A stretch of DNA of 64,000 bases from Mesobacillus sp. S13. Lineage in GTDB: Bacteria; Bacillota; Bacilli; Bacillales; Cytobacillaceae. Of the stretch, positions 25,533-35,506 are shown piece after piece (within the stretch, counting starts at the first letter, position 1; each line of letters starts with the position of its first letter). The notes beneath the pieces are model-generated. The model ran no database searches. It saw nothing but the letters and a program-made list of their open reading frames with translations, and was not told the DNA's origin. Both the position numbers and the translations under genes were made by a program. The stretch covers positions 3,367,001 to 3,431,000 of the forward strand of contig NZ_CP084622.1 of the NCBI RefSeq assembly GCF_020422885.1. The letters run 5' to 3'.

Positions 25533-25667
25533 TTAAAATAAAGCTTTGGTCATCTTCTTGCCTAGCTTTTTCATCTTCCTGCCAGACATCATATTATTGT
25601 TAGACGTATAGTTGTACGCTGCCATGCCAGCACCAAAAGCAATTACGGAGGTTAACATTTTATTCAA
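25533..25667 (-). CDS. DUF3918 family small protein
   Basis: A 44-residue peptide starting MNKMLTSVIAFGAGMAAYNY, with a basic Met/Lys-rich tail (MMSGRKMKKLGKKMTKALF). This composition is typical of DUF3918. The start is TTG at 25667, because GAGGTG lies seven bases before it; an internal ATG three codons later has no spacing advantage. One hydrophobic N-terminal segment suggests membrane association. It lies with yrrD and a zinc-ribbon gene in a conserved small-gene cluster. The function is unknown. Confidence 0.8.
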   Translation of the reverse strand: MNKMLTSVIAFGAGMAAYNYTSNNNMMSGRKMKKLGKKMTKALF

Positions 25668-25691
25668 TGTGCTTCACCTCTTCGATTTATT

Positions 25692-25883
25692 TTATATGCC
25701 GTATTGACGTTGATCTTCTTCAAATAAATCATCAAGTGAGCTCAATGTTCCATCTTCTTCGACTTGATGGGTATGGATCAAGCCTTTATTCAGAGACAGT
25801 TCGATGAAGCAATTCCAGCAGTAATATTGGTTGATGCCAATTTTACCGATATCCTTGCTCCTGCAATTGGGACAACTTAACAT
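25692..25883 (-). CDS. Small zinc-ribbon protein
   Basis: A 63-residue protein with two CxxC pairs, CPNCRSKDIGK and YYCWNCFIEL, spaced as in zinc ribbons, then an acidic C-terminus (SSLDDLFEEDQRQYGI). GAGGTGTCCCTT precedes the ATG at 25883, and the in-frame extension upstream overlaps yrrD and has no binding site. It starts 11 bases after yrrD ends, so the pair is co-transcribed. No further function can be assigned. Confidence 0.8.
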   Translation of the reverse strand: MLSCPNCRSKDIGKIGINQYYCWNCFIELSLNKGLIHTHQVEEDGTLSSLDDLFEEDQRQYGI

Positions 25884-25893
25884 AAGGGACACC

Positions 25894-26370
25894 TCATCTC
25901 GATTTGACAGTGACGACGATGGCATCCTTTCCGATTGCAGGCGGACCAGTGGTCTTAATGACACGCTTCCCATAAGCGATATCCGAAAAAAAGCCATCCG
26001 TTAATTCGTACCCTACAATCGTGCCCAATTCTTCCATAAAATATACATCTTCCAATAAGCCCAGCTGCTCCCCATCTTTCGTAAGAAGCTTCTTCCCAGC
26101 AAGGCTCTCATTATGCTCGAATGTATACTCAGGCTCTGTCTCCAATCGCTCAAGGGCTGACTTGTCTTCCACCATAATTCCATCTTCCCCGAAGGATGAA
26201 ACCTGATCCACTTTAACCTGAAACGTTTTCTTGATGAACGCACCCTTTTTTACAAGTAAGCCTACAACGCTTCCATTGCCAGAAATGCTCACATCACAAA
26301 CTTCGCCCAGTTTTTGACCACTCGCCAATTCATATACAGGCAGTCCTTTTAAAAGTGAAAATGTCCGCAA
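25894..26370 (-). CDS. yrrD: PRC-barrel domain protein YrrD
   Basis: A 158-residue protein with two PRC-barrel-like halves: LKGLPVYELASGQKLGEVCDVSI (residues about 7-70) and SLAGKKLLTKDGEQLGLLEDVYF (about 88-150). PRC barrels occur in photosynthetic reaction centre H subunits, RimM and sporulation proteins. The start codon is TTG at 26370 with GGAAAGGCGGG upstream at slightly long spacing, so the exact start is moderately certain. It diverges from the LysM amidase. Its role in Bacillus is undefined. Confidence 0.82.
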   Translation of the reverse strand: MRTFSLLKGLPVYELASGQKLGEVCDVSISGNGSVVGLLVKKGAFIKKTFQVKVDQVSSFGEDGIMVEDKSALERLETEPEYTFEHNESLAGKKLLTKDGEQLGLLEDVYFMEELGTIVGYELTDGFFSDIAYGKRVIKTTGPPAIGKDAIVVTVKSR

Positions 26371-26573
26371 AAGTGTGTCCCGCCTTTCCGAACACTCTTA
26401 GTTTCCGCCGCAATACTAAATTCATGTGGTGTAAGGATTTCCATTCTCAGGATTGAAATTAAAAATAAAAGTCAGAGTAAATCTTATGCAGATCAACAAA
26501 CTAATTAAGAATAATCAGTTGTCATCTTGAATCCTAACCAAAGAAATATATCATTACGAAAGGAAATACGATC

Positions 26574-27584
26574 ATGAGAAAATATTTTACAATACTTTCC
26601 ATCACTTTAATCTTCCTTCTGATAAACCTATCTCCTGCGCTGGCAGTCAATAATCCAAGAAATACCTATGAAGTAAAACCAGGAGATTATTTATGGAAGA
26701 TAGCGTCAACCTATAAAACCTCAGTCGCAGACCTCAAACTAATCAATGGATTGCAATCAGATTTGATCCTGGTTGGCCAAAAATTAAGAGTTCCCATCGA
26801 GTATGAGGTCATTCCCGGAGACACGTTATGGAAACTTTCGGTTTCATTTAATTCTACTGTCCATTCCATCAAAACTGCCAATGGTTTAAATACGAATATG
26901 ATTTATGTAGGACAGAAATTAAGGATCCCGCCTAAAAGATTGAACATGCAAGGACAGTATGTCCTGATGACCAGGGATGAATTCAGGGATTGGGTTTTCA
27001 ACCATCTTTTCACACGAAAAATCGGAAAAATTCAGCAGCATCATACGTATCAGCCATCCTATCAGCAATTTAATGGCACCAACCACTTCTCTTTATTAAA
27101 GGGTATGGAAGAATATCATGTGAATTCAATGAAGTGGAGCACCATCAGCCAGCAGCTGACGACATTCCCTGATGGTAAGGTGGCAGTTGGCAGATCATTT
27201 AACACACCTCCAGAAGGGTCATTTGGATTGTTGAATGAATCCGTCATGCGAGAGATTGAAGCAGATGCCTTGGCAATCGAAAATGTAGGGAATTTTGATG
27301 CCGGTAATAACCAAATGACTGCAGAGCAAAGGGAAACGATCCTTACCGTCACTGCACTGCTGATGATGCGATTCGGACTCAGTCCTTCGATTGATACAAT
27401 TACGTACCATCATTGGTGGGATATCAACTCAGGAGAAAGAGTCTTGGATGAAGGGCAAGGCCATGCGGTAAAAACTTGCCCAGGAACAGACTTTTTCGGC
27501 GGCAATTCCACCGCTGACGCTAAAAATCACTTTTATCCTATGATTATTCGCAAAATGCAGGAAATTTCTGCAACCATGAGATGA
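26574..27584 (+). CDS. Secreted LysM N-acetylmuramoyl-L-alanine amidase
   Basis: A 336-residue exported peptidoglycan hydrolase. The signal peptide (residues 1-24) ends near SPALA. Two LysM modules follow: YEVKPGDYLWKIASTYK (about 32-76) and YEVIPGDTLWKLSVSFN (about 77-121). The C-terminal amidase_2/PGRP-like domain runs from about 145 to 330. Zinc-binding candidates are H in QQHHTYQPS, the HHWWDINSG pair and the C-terminal HAVKTCPGTDF. GAAAGGAAATACGATC precedes the ATG. It is an unusual plus-strand gene in a minus-strand region. A role in cell-wall turnover or germination is inferred. Confidence 0.9.
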   Translation: MRKYFTILSITLIFLLINLSPALAVNNPRNTYEVKPGDYLWKIASTYKTSVADLKLINGLQSDLILVGQKLRVPIEYEVIPGDTLWKLSVSFNSTVHSIKTANGLNTNMIYVGQKLRIPPKRLNMQGQYVLMTRDEFRDWVFNHLFTRKIGKIQQHHTYQPSYQQFNGTNHFSLLKGMEEYHVNSMKWSTISQQLTTFPDGKVAVGRSFNTPPEGSFGLLNESVMREIEADALAIENVGNFDAGNNQMTAEQRETILTVTALLMMRFGLSPSIDTITYHHWWDINSGERVLDEGQGHAVKTCPGTDFFGGNSTADAKNHFYPMIIRKMQEISATMR

Positions 27585-27604
27585 TCAAGAGAAGGACAAA
27601 GGAA

Positions 27605-27630
27605 GAACCCGCGTTACGTTACGCGGGTTC
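27605..27630. terminator. Bidirectional terminator between the amidase and recD2
   Basis: The stem GAACCCGCG / CGCGGGTTC with an eight-base loop lies between convergent genes, with moderately T-rich tails on both strands. Confidence 0.65.
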
Positions 27631-27641
27631 TCCCTTTGTGA

Positions 27642-30104
27642 TTAGCTCCCTTCCTCCATGAAATCATAAGGAGTCAGGTTTCCCATCCCGATCATCGGAT
27701 CTGCTTTTTTGATGATGTCGATAAAATCGACTTCTTCGTCTTGATCGATGTGTTCTTCAGTTTGAAGCTTTTGTTTCGACTGCAGCTTGCCTTGTCCCCC
27801 TGTTCCCTCTTCACCATTTAATTCAGGAAGCAATTGTACAAGCTTCTCGACGAGCGTTGTATTCCTTGCTGTATCTTCACCGCGTTCAATCCCCATTTTC
27901 AGTGCATCCTCTTCTCCGACTAGTATGAGGAATTGCTTACTCCTGGTAATCGCGGTATATATCAGATTCCTGCGCAACATTCTGTAGTAGCTTTTGACCA
28001 CTGGAAGGACGACGATTGGAAATTCACTTCCCTGGGATTTATGCACCGAACAGCAATATGCATGGGTGATTTGCGATAGGTCTGGTCTGTTATAGGTGAC
28101 TTCAATTCCATCGAAAGAAACGATCAGCTGATCTTGTTTTTCTGTGTTTTCCTTAGCATAAAATATCGCGACAACTTCACCCATATCGCCATTGAAAACA
28201 TTTGCTTCAGGCTGATTGACCAACTGGAGGACCTTATCACCGATGCGGTATTTCACATCGCCAAATGCAAGCTCTTTCCTGGTACCATCATCATTCGGAT
28301 TGAACAGTTCCTGCAGTAGTTCATTCAAACGGTCAATGCCTGCTGGGCCCCGGTACATTGGAGCCAGCACCTGGATGTTCCTTGGGGAATACCCTTTCTT
28401 TTTGGCATTTGCGACAACCTTTTCAACTACCTGAGGAATCTGGCTGGTTGTACATTTAATAAACGAACGGTCTGGCTGTTGTGCGGAAATATCCTCTGGC
28501 ATGGATCCCTTCTTGATTTGGTGGGCGAGTTCGATGATCGATGAGCCTTCAGCCTGTCTGTAAATATCCGTCAGCCTGACCGTCGGGACCCTTTCTGAAT
28601 CCAATAGATCCTTTAAGACCTGGCCTGGACCTACAGATGGGAGCTGGTCTTCATCTCCGACCACGATGACCTGAATATTATCAGGCAGCGATTTGAACAA
28701 TTGATGAGCCAGCCATATATCAACCATAGATGTTTCATCGATAATCAGAATTTTCCCATCAAGCGGCTGGTCTTCATCATGGTCAAATCCTTCTGCACCA
28801 TTCCAGCGCAGCAGCCTATGTATAGTCACGGCAGGCAATCCGGTTGACTCAGTCATCCTCTTAGCCGCCCGGCCGGTCGGAGCTGCCAGCAAGAACGGAT
28901 ATGGCTCTTCTTTTTTATAGTCTTTCGGGTCCAGCGAACATCCGTGAAGCTCAGCATATAGCTCAACAATTCCCTTGATGACCGTCGTTTTCCCCGTGCC
29001 AGGACCTCCTGTCAGAATCATCATCGGTGACATCAGCGCAGTCTGGATTGCTTCTTTCTGGCTTGGTCCGTACTGGACACCCAAACGCTCCTCAAGCTCT
29101 CCAAGCGCAAGAAGAAACTCCGATTCAGGAAATTGATTTTCATATTCTGTTTGCTCAAGAATCCTTTTGATATTCACAACCAGTCCTTTTTCCGAATAAT
29201 AAAGGGACGGCAAATAGATTCTCTGCTCTTCAGCAACCAGCTTACCTTCTTCACCAAGCTTAATGATTTCGTTCGAGATATCAGTGAATTGTATTTCTAT
29301 ATTCTGATTGTCCTCAAGTAGTTTTTTCACATCAACGAGCAGCTCTTCTGCTTCCATGAAGACATGCCCGCCCTGGATGCTAGAACTCTCGAGAGTATAT
29401 AGACAGGCCGCCTTGATCCGATCCGGATGGTTGCCCGTAAGGCCGAGCTGACATCCCAGCTCGTCCGCCCTGCCGAACCCGATGCCTTCGATATCCTCCA
29501 CAAGCTTATAAGGGTTGTTCTGAATTACTTCAATCGCCTTTTCTTTATAAACCTGATAAATTTTCATCGACAGCTGAGGACCAAAACCATATTCGTTCAA
29601 TGCCACCATCACTTGTTCAAGGCCCTGATGCTCCATCAATGTGTCATAAAGCTCCTTTGCTTTTTCAGATGCCAGCTTCGGAATCTGTTCAAGCACTGAC
29701 GGGTTCTCAATTATCCTCGTTATCGCCTTTTCTCCGAGCGTATCGACAATTTTCTCAGCCGTTTTTTTTCCGATGCCTTTGAATAGATCACTTGACAAGT
29801 AGCTGATGATCCCCTGCTTTGACTGTGGCAGGTCCTTGCGGAAATGAGTCGCATGGAATTGTGCACCGAACTTAGGATGCTCTTTTATCTCACCGAAGAA
29901 AACGTAAGACTCTTGTTCATGAATCCGGGGGAAATACCCTGTTATGACTGCTTCTTTATCCTCGTACTGCTCATTTGTTTCCTCAACCCTGATTCTCAGG
30001 ACTGTATAAAGATTTTGTTCATTATGAAAAATGGTAACAAGATGCTTTCCTTTCATGAACTTACCCTGTTCTGAAAACAAATCGAGCGAGTCCTGTTTAT
30101 CCAA
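27642..30104 (-). CDS. recD2: SF1B DNA helicase RecD2
   Basis: An 820-residue RecD-like helicase with the long N-terminal extension that distinguishes RecD2 (not part of RecBCD) and contains helix-hairpin-helix-like repeats (FKGIGKKTAEKIVDTLG). Walker A GGPGTGKTT is near residue 363, Walker B is in LIIDETSMVD, and the C-terminal motif is AYCCSVHKSQGSEFP. It translocates 5' to 3' and takes part in replication fork progression and repair in B. subtilis (YrrC). AAGGGGGAAGTACTTT precedes the start. It follows yrrB with a 32-base gap, so the two are likely co-transcribed. Confidence 0.95.
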   Translation of the reverse strand: MDKQDSLDLFSEQGKFMKGKHLVTIFHNEQNLYTVLRIRVEETNEQYEDKEAVITGYFPRIHEQESYVFFGEIKEHPKFGAQFHATHFRKDLPQSKQGIISYLSSDLFKGIGKKTAEKIVDTLGEKAITRIIENPSVLEQIPKLASEKAKELYDTLMEHQGLEQVMVALNEYGFGPQLSMKIYQVYKEKAIEVIQNNPYKLVEDIEGIGFGRADELGCQLGLTGNHPDRIKAACLYTLESSSIQGGHVFMEAEELLVDVKKLLEDNQNIEIQFTDISNEIIKLGEEGKLVAEEQRIYLPSLYYSEKGLVVNIKRILEQTEYENQFPESEFLLALGELEERLGVQYGPSQKEAIQTALMSPMMILTGGPGTGKTTVIKGIVELYAELHGCSLDPKDYKKEEPYPFLLAAPTGRAAKRMTESTGLPAVTIHRLLRWNGAEGFDHDEDQPLDGKILIIDETSMVDIWLAHQLFKSLPDNIQVIVVGDEDQLPSVGPGQVLKDLLDSERVPTVRLTDIYRQAEGSSIIELAHQIKKGSMPEDISAQQPDRSFIKCTTSQIPQVVEKVVANAKKKGYSPRNIQVLAPMYRGPAGIDRLNELLQELFNPNDDGTRKELAFGDVKYRIGDKVLQLVNQPEANVFNGDMGEVVAIFYAKENTEKQDQLIVSFDGIEVTYNRPDLSQITHAYCCSVHKSQGSEFPIVVLPVVKSYYRMLRRNLIYTAITRSKQFLILVGEEDALKMGIERGEDTARNTTLVEKLVQLLPELNGEEGTGGQGKLQSKQKLQTEEHIDQDEEVDFIDIIKKADPMIGMGNLTPYDFMEEGS

Positions 30105-30136
30105 AGTACTTCCCCCTTCCTTCCAATGGCTTTTAA

Positions 30137-30796
30137 TTAATGAAGGTCCTGACCTTCAATCAATTTCTTTCCGTGTCCTGCCAGCAAATGGTCTGGCTGG
30201 ATTTCCAATGCCCGATTGAACATTTCAAGTGCCTTATCCCCATTTTCTTTGTAACCATAAGCTACTCCAAGATTATAGAGAGCGTCTGCATGCTCCGGGT
30301 CTAGCGAGATTGCCTGTTCAAGCGCTTTAATCGCTTCATCGATAAATCCTTCCCTTGCTAAACATAGTCCATATTGGAAATGAGCTTCCGCATCATTTTC
30401 GAGAAGCTCGGTGCTCCGCTGTAAATATGGCAGAGCCAATTTACTGCTGCCTAACTGCGCGAGGCTCATCCCCAGCATAAAAAAGTTGTCTCCATTATCC
30501 AGCCCTTTTTTCATGGCCAGTTCAAACATCTTTCTGGCTTCATCGAAGCTTTGGTTCTCGTAATAGACGCTGCCCTTGCTGTAGTATGCTGCTGTAGCAT
30601 TTTCATCAAGGCTGATTGCTTTATCGAAAAAATTCATGGCTCTTTCGGTGTCACCTACTGCCGTAAGAACGTTCCCGAAATTTATGTATGCAACTGGGTC
30701 CTCTGGATGATCTTCAATCGCTTCGGCAAATGTCTTGGCCGCCTCTTCCCAGTTTCCTTCTTGCATAAACTGAATACCTGTTTGATTTTTATCCAT
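30137..30796 (-). CDS. yrrB: TPR repeat protein YrrB
   Basis: A 219-residue soluble protein made of about six tetratricopeptide repeats (for example NWEEAAKTFAEAIEDHPEDP, VAYINFGNVLTAVGDTERAM, HADALYNLGVAYGYKENGDK), so a helical superhelix for protein binding. The start at ATG 30796 follows GGAGTGTTAAAA; the longer frame has no such site. It lies between mnmA and recD2, as in B. subtilis. The partner is unknown. Confidence 0.92.
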   Translation of the reverse strand: MDKNQTGIQFMQEGNWEEAAKTFAEAIEDHPEDPVAYINFGNVLTAVGDTERAMNFFDKAISLDENATAAYYSKGSVYYENQSFDEARKMFELAMKKGLDNGDNFFMLGMSLAQLGSSKLALPYLQRSTELLENDAEAHFQYGLCLAREGFIDEAIKALEQAISLDPEHADALYNLGVAYGYKENGDKALEMFNRALEIQPDHLLAGHGKKLIEGQDLH

Positions 30797-30900
30797 TTTT
30801 AACACTCCATTCTCCATGAAATTATACCATATTAAGGGGGGGGTTAGACTCTTAGTGGGTGCCTTCAAAAATCCAGAAATATCCCCACTAGTTCCCCGTC

Positions 30901-30938
30901 AAAAAATAATCCCCGGCGAAGCTGTCCCGCCGGGGATT
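30901..30938 (-). terminator. Terminator of mnmA
   Basis: The minus-strand stem AATCCCCGGCG / CGCCGGGGATT is followed by ATTTTTTG, ten bases beyond the mnmA stop. Confidence 0.9.
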
Positions 30939-30947
30939 TGATCAGGA

Positions 30948-32069
<1,122 letters not shown>

Positions 32070-32107
32070 TCACCTCTTTTCTCTTCCTTTAAAAACTTAT
32101 TCTTCCC

Positions 32108-33262
32108 TCAAGCCTGGTTAATTTTCGCAAGCCTGCGGACAATTTTCGCTGTATCCTCAGCTGCTTTTTCAATCTGTTCCCTTGTATTGTGCAGCCCGAA
32201 GCTAAAGCGGATGGAATTTGTCAGTTTATCAGCTTCTTTTCCGAACATCGCGACCAGCACATGGGAAGGATCAATTGACCCGGCAGTGCAGGCCGAGCCG
32301 CTTGAAGCAGCAATGCCAGATAGGTCAAGGTTGACAAGCATCGCTTCGACATTCGTGCCCGGAAAGCTTAAGTTTAAAATATGAGGAAGTGATTTATCAA
32401 GCAATCCGTTCAGTTGGAAAGAGATTCCTCTCATTTCGAGTTGATTGATGAACCTATTCCTTAAATCATTATAGAAACTGCGCTTTGTTTCAAGTTCCTT
32501 TTGAGACAGCTCAACCGCTTTGCGGAATCCGGCAATTGCCGCGACATTTTCAGTACCGGCACGGCGTTTCCTTTCTTGTTCACCACCGAAAAGCTGCCTG
32601 GACAGCTTGATTCCTTCCCGGATATAAAGAAAGCCAATCCCTTTGGGACCATTGATTTTATGGGCTGAAACTGACAGAAGGTCAACCTTCAGTTCCTCTA
32701 CATCCAAACTTTCAATGCCATACGCCTGGACTGCGTCTGTATGGAAAACAGCTTGATGATCAGCTAGCATACCACCAATCTCTTTGATAGGCTGGATTGA
32801 GCCAACTTCATTATTCCCGTACATAATTGTCACAAGAATCGTATCGTCCCGTAATGCTTCTTCTATTTTCCCAAGAGAAACCAGTCCATTTTCATCTACT
32901 GGCAAATACGTGACCTCAAAACCACGCTTCTCCAATTCCTCACAGCTGTGCAGGACAGCATGATGTTCAATCTGGGTCGTGATAATATGCTGACCTTTGG
33001 AGCGATTGCTTTCTGCATAACCGATGATAGCCAGGTTATCTGCTTCCGTTCCCCCGCTGGTAAAAATAATATTGTTACCCTTCGTTCCGATGCTGTTTGC
33101 CAGTTCATCACGGGTATCATCAAGGATTTTTCTTGCCTCACGACCGAAATGATGGATGCTTGAAGGGTTGCCGAATTCCGCTTCCATTACCTTGACCATT
33201 TCAGCCAGGACGTCTGGGTGCATTGGTGTTGTTGCTGCATGGTCCAAATAGATTCTTTCCAA
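32108..33262 (-). CDS. Cysteine desulfurase (IscS/NifS family, YrvO-like)
   Basis: A 384-residue PLP enzyme that removes sulfur from cysteine as a protein persulfide. MERIYLDHAATTPMHPDVLAEM opens the protein; the PLP lysine is in SVSAHKINGPKG (about 203), and the persulfide cysteine lies in the flexible loop SSGSACTAGS (about 323). The start is TTG at 33262 behind GAGAGGGTAAGACT. Its position directly before mnmA marks it as the dedicated sulfur donor for tRNA thiolation; iron-sulfur work by it is possible but not shown. CymR is encoded upstream. Confidence 0.94.
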   Translation of the reverse strand: MERIYLDHAATTPMHPDVLAEMVKVMEAEFGNPSSIHHFGREARKILDDTRDELANSIGTKGNNIIFTSGGTEADNLAIIGYAESNRSKGQHIITTQIEHHAVLHSCEELEKRGFEVTYLPVDENGLVSLGKIEEALRDDTILVTIMYGNNEVGSIQPIKEIGGMLADHQAVFHTDAVQAYGIESLDVEELKVDLLSVSAHKINGPKGIGFLYIREGIKLSRQLFGGEQERKRRAGTENVAAIAGFRKAVELSQKELETKRSFYNDLRNRFINQLEMRGISFQLNGLLDKSLPHILNLSFPGTNVEAMLVNLDLSGIAASSGSACTAGSIDPSHVLVAMFGKEADKLTNSIRFSFGLHNTREQIEKAAEDTAKIVRRLAKINQA

Positions 33263-33315
33263 AGTCTTACCCTCTCTTCAGAAGATTTTTTGAATTGGCT
33301 CTGTTAAATTTGGCT

Positions 33316-33447
33316 GTTGATTTCCGTTCCAGGCGCTTCGCTTTCCGCGGGAAGTCGGGGAGCCTCCTCAGCGCTTTATGCGCCTGCGGGGTCTCCCCAT
33401 GACTTTCTCATCCCGCAGGAGGCTACGCGCCTTCCACTCCAATCAAC
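33316..33447. repeat. Dispersed Bacillaceae intergenic palindromic repeat (GTTGATT...ATCAAC)
   Basis: A GC-rich 132-bp element bounded by GTTGATTTCCGTTCCAGGCG and GCGCCTTCCACTCCAATCAAC, with internal complementary blocks (CCTGCGGGG, CCCGCAGGAGG). I recognise this type from many Bacillaceae intergenic regions. It fills the gap between cymR and the cysteine desulfurase gene; nothing else was seen in 33263-33562. Confidence 0.75.
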
Positions 33448-33562
33448 AGGTTATATAAAACCTCGATGGCCTATAACACAAAACCACTAACTTTTATAAA
33501 CTATGCTGCCTATTCATCTGGAAAAATTATGAAAAAGACAAGCGAATTCTATACGTCAGGCT

Positions 33563-33985
33563 TTATATATAAAACATATAAGCGTCCGACTCCCCAAAGT
33601 TGTCGGAGTGGTTGGCGAGGTCTTCGATTGTGGTATTATCGAGCACGTCCTTGACTGCATCCCTGATTCTAGTCCAGAGTTCGCGTTTGGCTGGTTCCTC
33701 GTCCTCTATCCCTTCGACAATGCTGATTGGCCCCTCAAGGACACGGATGATGTCCCCAGCTGAGATGGCAGAGGGTTCTGAGCTTAGTATATAGCCTCCA
33801 TATGCTCCTCTAATGCTTTTCACTAGGCCGGCATTCCTGAGCGGTGCAACCAATTGCTCCAGGTAATGCTCTGATAAATCATTTGTTTGCGCAATGGACT
33901 TCAGTGAGATCGGGCCTTCTCCATATTTTTTGGCAAGCTCGATCATGATCGTCAATCCGTAGCGTCCTTTCGTCGATATTTTCAT
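33563..33985 (-). CDS. cymR: Rrf2 family regulator CymR
   Basis: A 140-residue winged-helix repressor. MKISTKGRYGLTIMIELAKK and LSEHYLEQLVAPLRNAGLVKSIRGAYGGY are the Rrf2 helix-turn-helix and wing. The protein has no cysteine at all, so it lacks the IscR-type iron-sulfur ligands and fits CymR, the cysteine metabolism repressor that senses cysteine through CysK. Its location beside the cysteine desulfurase and rarA is the B. subtilis order. A sigma-A-like promoter lies about 80 bases upstream. Confidence 0.92.
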   Translation of the reverse strand: MKISTKGRYGLTIMIELAKKYGEGPISLKSIAQTNDLSEHYLEQLVAPLRNAGLVKSIRGAYGGYILSSEPSAISAGDIIRVLEGPISIVEGIEDEEPAKRELWTRIRDAVKDVLDNTTIEDLANHSDNFGESDAYMFYI

Positions 33986-34061
33986 ATTGCACCTCTATTC
34001 CATTTTTTAAAAGTGGTGGTAATAATCAGATATATTTAAATGCCCCATATGGCATTCTCTC

Positions 34062-34091
34062 ACTATAAATAGTATCAAAATCCTTAGTCAA
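34062..34091 (-). promoter_or_regulatory. Promoter of cymR
   Basis: TTGACT (34086-34091) and TATAGT (34062-34067) with an 18-base spacer read leftwards. A downstream palindrome AATGCC-CCATAT-GGCATT (34038-34055) lies in the leader and might be an operator. Confidence 0.55.
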
Positions 34092-34195
34092 TAGGTAGGC
34101 TTTTGCAATTATAGCACAAATTGCGTGTACCATGCGCAAGTCCCTCGTTCGTGTTATTGTATATATACGAAATATGCGTTATTGGAGCGATGAGC

Positions 34196-35470
34196 ATGAA
34201 TCTTAAACCTCTTGCTTTCAGGATGAGGCCGAGGACCATTGAGGAAGTGATTGGCCAGTCCCATCTTGTAGCTGAAGGAAAAATCATAAATCGGATGGTC
34301 AAGGCTCGGCAATTATCGTCGATGATCCTTTACGGTCCGCCTGGCATCGGAAAAACCTCGATTGCCAGCGCCATTGCGGGAAGCACGAATTTCGCATTCA
34401 GGACACTGAATGCTGTTACCAATAATAAAAAAGATATGGAAGTTGTTGCTGCTGAGGCAAAAATGTCCGGGAAGGTGATCCTGCTTCTCGATGAGGTTCA
34501 CCGCCTTGACAAGGCGAAGCAGGACTTCCTTCTTCCTTACCTCGAAAACGGGATGATTGTCTTGATTGGAGCTACAACAAGCAATCCTTATCACGCAATC
34601 AATCCAGCAATCCGGTCAAGATGCCAGATTTTCGAGCTGAAACCGCTGGAACCAGAGGATATCAAGAAAGCATTGCGCAGGGCCATTACCGATGATGAGA
34701 GGGGCCTGGGGGACTTGAAGATTAAGATTACCGAGTCGGCGCTCACCCATTTTGCCACAGCCTCAGGAGGAGATGTGAGAAGCTCACTGAATGCTCTTGA
34801 ACTCGCAGTGCTTTCCACCGAGCCAGATGAAGACGGGGTCATTCATATAGATGAAGCCGCTGCAGAAGAATGCATGCAGAAAAAAAGCCTTTCACACGAT
34901 AAAGACGGTGATGCTCATTATGATGTGCTGTCAGGCTTCCAGAAATCTATCAGAGGAAGCGATGTGAATGCCGCCCTCCACTATCTTGGCAGATTGATCG
35001 AAGCAGGCGACCTTGTCAGCATTAACAGAAGGCTGCTTGTGATTGCCTACGAAGATATTGGACTGGCAAACCCGCAGGCAGGACAAAGGACGCTGGCGGC
35101 CATCGAAGCAGCGGAAAGGGTTGGTTTTCCAGAAGCCAGGATCCCATTGGCAAATGCGGTGATCGAACTATGTCTGTCACCAAAGTCCAATTCTGCTTAT
35201 GTTGCTCTTGATTTGGCACTGGCTGACATCCGTTCCGGAATCAGCGGGGAAGTTCCTGACCATCTAAAGGATGCCCATTACAAAGGCGCAAAAGACCTGG
35301 GAAGAGGCGTTGATTATTTATATCCCCATGATTATGAAGGCGGGTGGGTCAAACAGCAGTATCTCCCGGACAGAATCAAGAACAAGGTCTATTACAAGCC
35401 AAAGAAAACCGGTAAATTCGAACAGGCCATTGCGGCTATTTATGAAAGAATTACCGGGCAAAAAAAATAA
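34196..35470 (+). CDS. rarA: Replication-associated recombination ATPase RarA (MgsA)
   Basis: A 424-residue AAA+ clamp-loader-like ATPase that acts at stalled replication forks. Walker A GPPGIGKTS (about 44-52), Walker B LLLDEVHRL and sensor segment LIGATTSNPYHAINPAIRSR are present. The C-terminal tetramerisation domain begins near AHYDVLSGFQKSIRGSDV. The start was set at ATG 34196, eight bases after TTGGAG; the upstream in-frame region has no binding site. It is divergent from cymR and followed by a bidirectional terminator. Confidence 0.95.
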   Translation: MNLKPLAFRMRPRTIEEVIGQSHLVAEGKIINRMVKARQLSSMILYGPPGIGKTSIASAIAGSTNFAFRTLNAVTNNKKDMEVVAAEAKMSGKVILLLDEVHRLDKAKQDFLLPYLENGMIVLIGATTSNPYHAINPAIRSRCQIFELKPLEPEDIKKALRRAITDDERGLGDLKIKITESALTHFATASGGDVRSSLNALELAVLSTEPDEDGVIHIDEAAAEECMQKKSLSHDKDGDAHYDVLSGFQKSIRGSDVNAALHYLGRLIEAGDLVSINRRLLVIAYEDIGLANPQAGQRTLAAIEAAERVGFPEARIPLANAVIELCLSPKSNSAYVALDLALADIRSGISGEVPDHLKDAHYKGAKDLGRGVDYLYPHDYEGGWVKQQYLPDRIKNKVYYKPKKTGKFEQAIAAIYERITGQKK

Positions 35471-35506
35471 GCGGAAGGGCCCTCTACGGCTCTTCCGCTT
35501 ATTTTT
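35466..35506. terminator. Bidirectional terminator between rarA and tcdA
   Basis: The stem AATAAGCGGAAG / CTTCCGCTTATT is followed by TTTT on the plus strand and AAAAAA-complement T-run on the minus strand, between convergent stops. Confidence 0.88.

Noticed and set aside
34121..34195. 25-residue N-terminal extension of RarA
   Set aside because: No ribosome binding site; TTGGAG eight bases before ATG 34196 and the conserved MNLKPLAFRMRP start favour the shorter protein.
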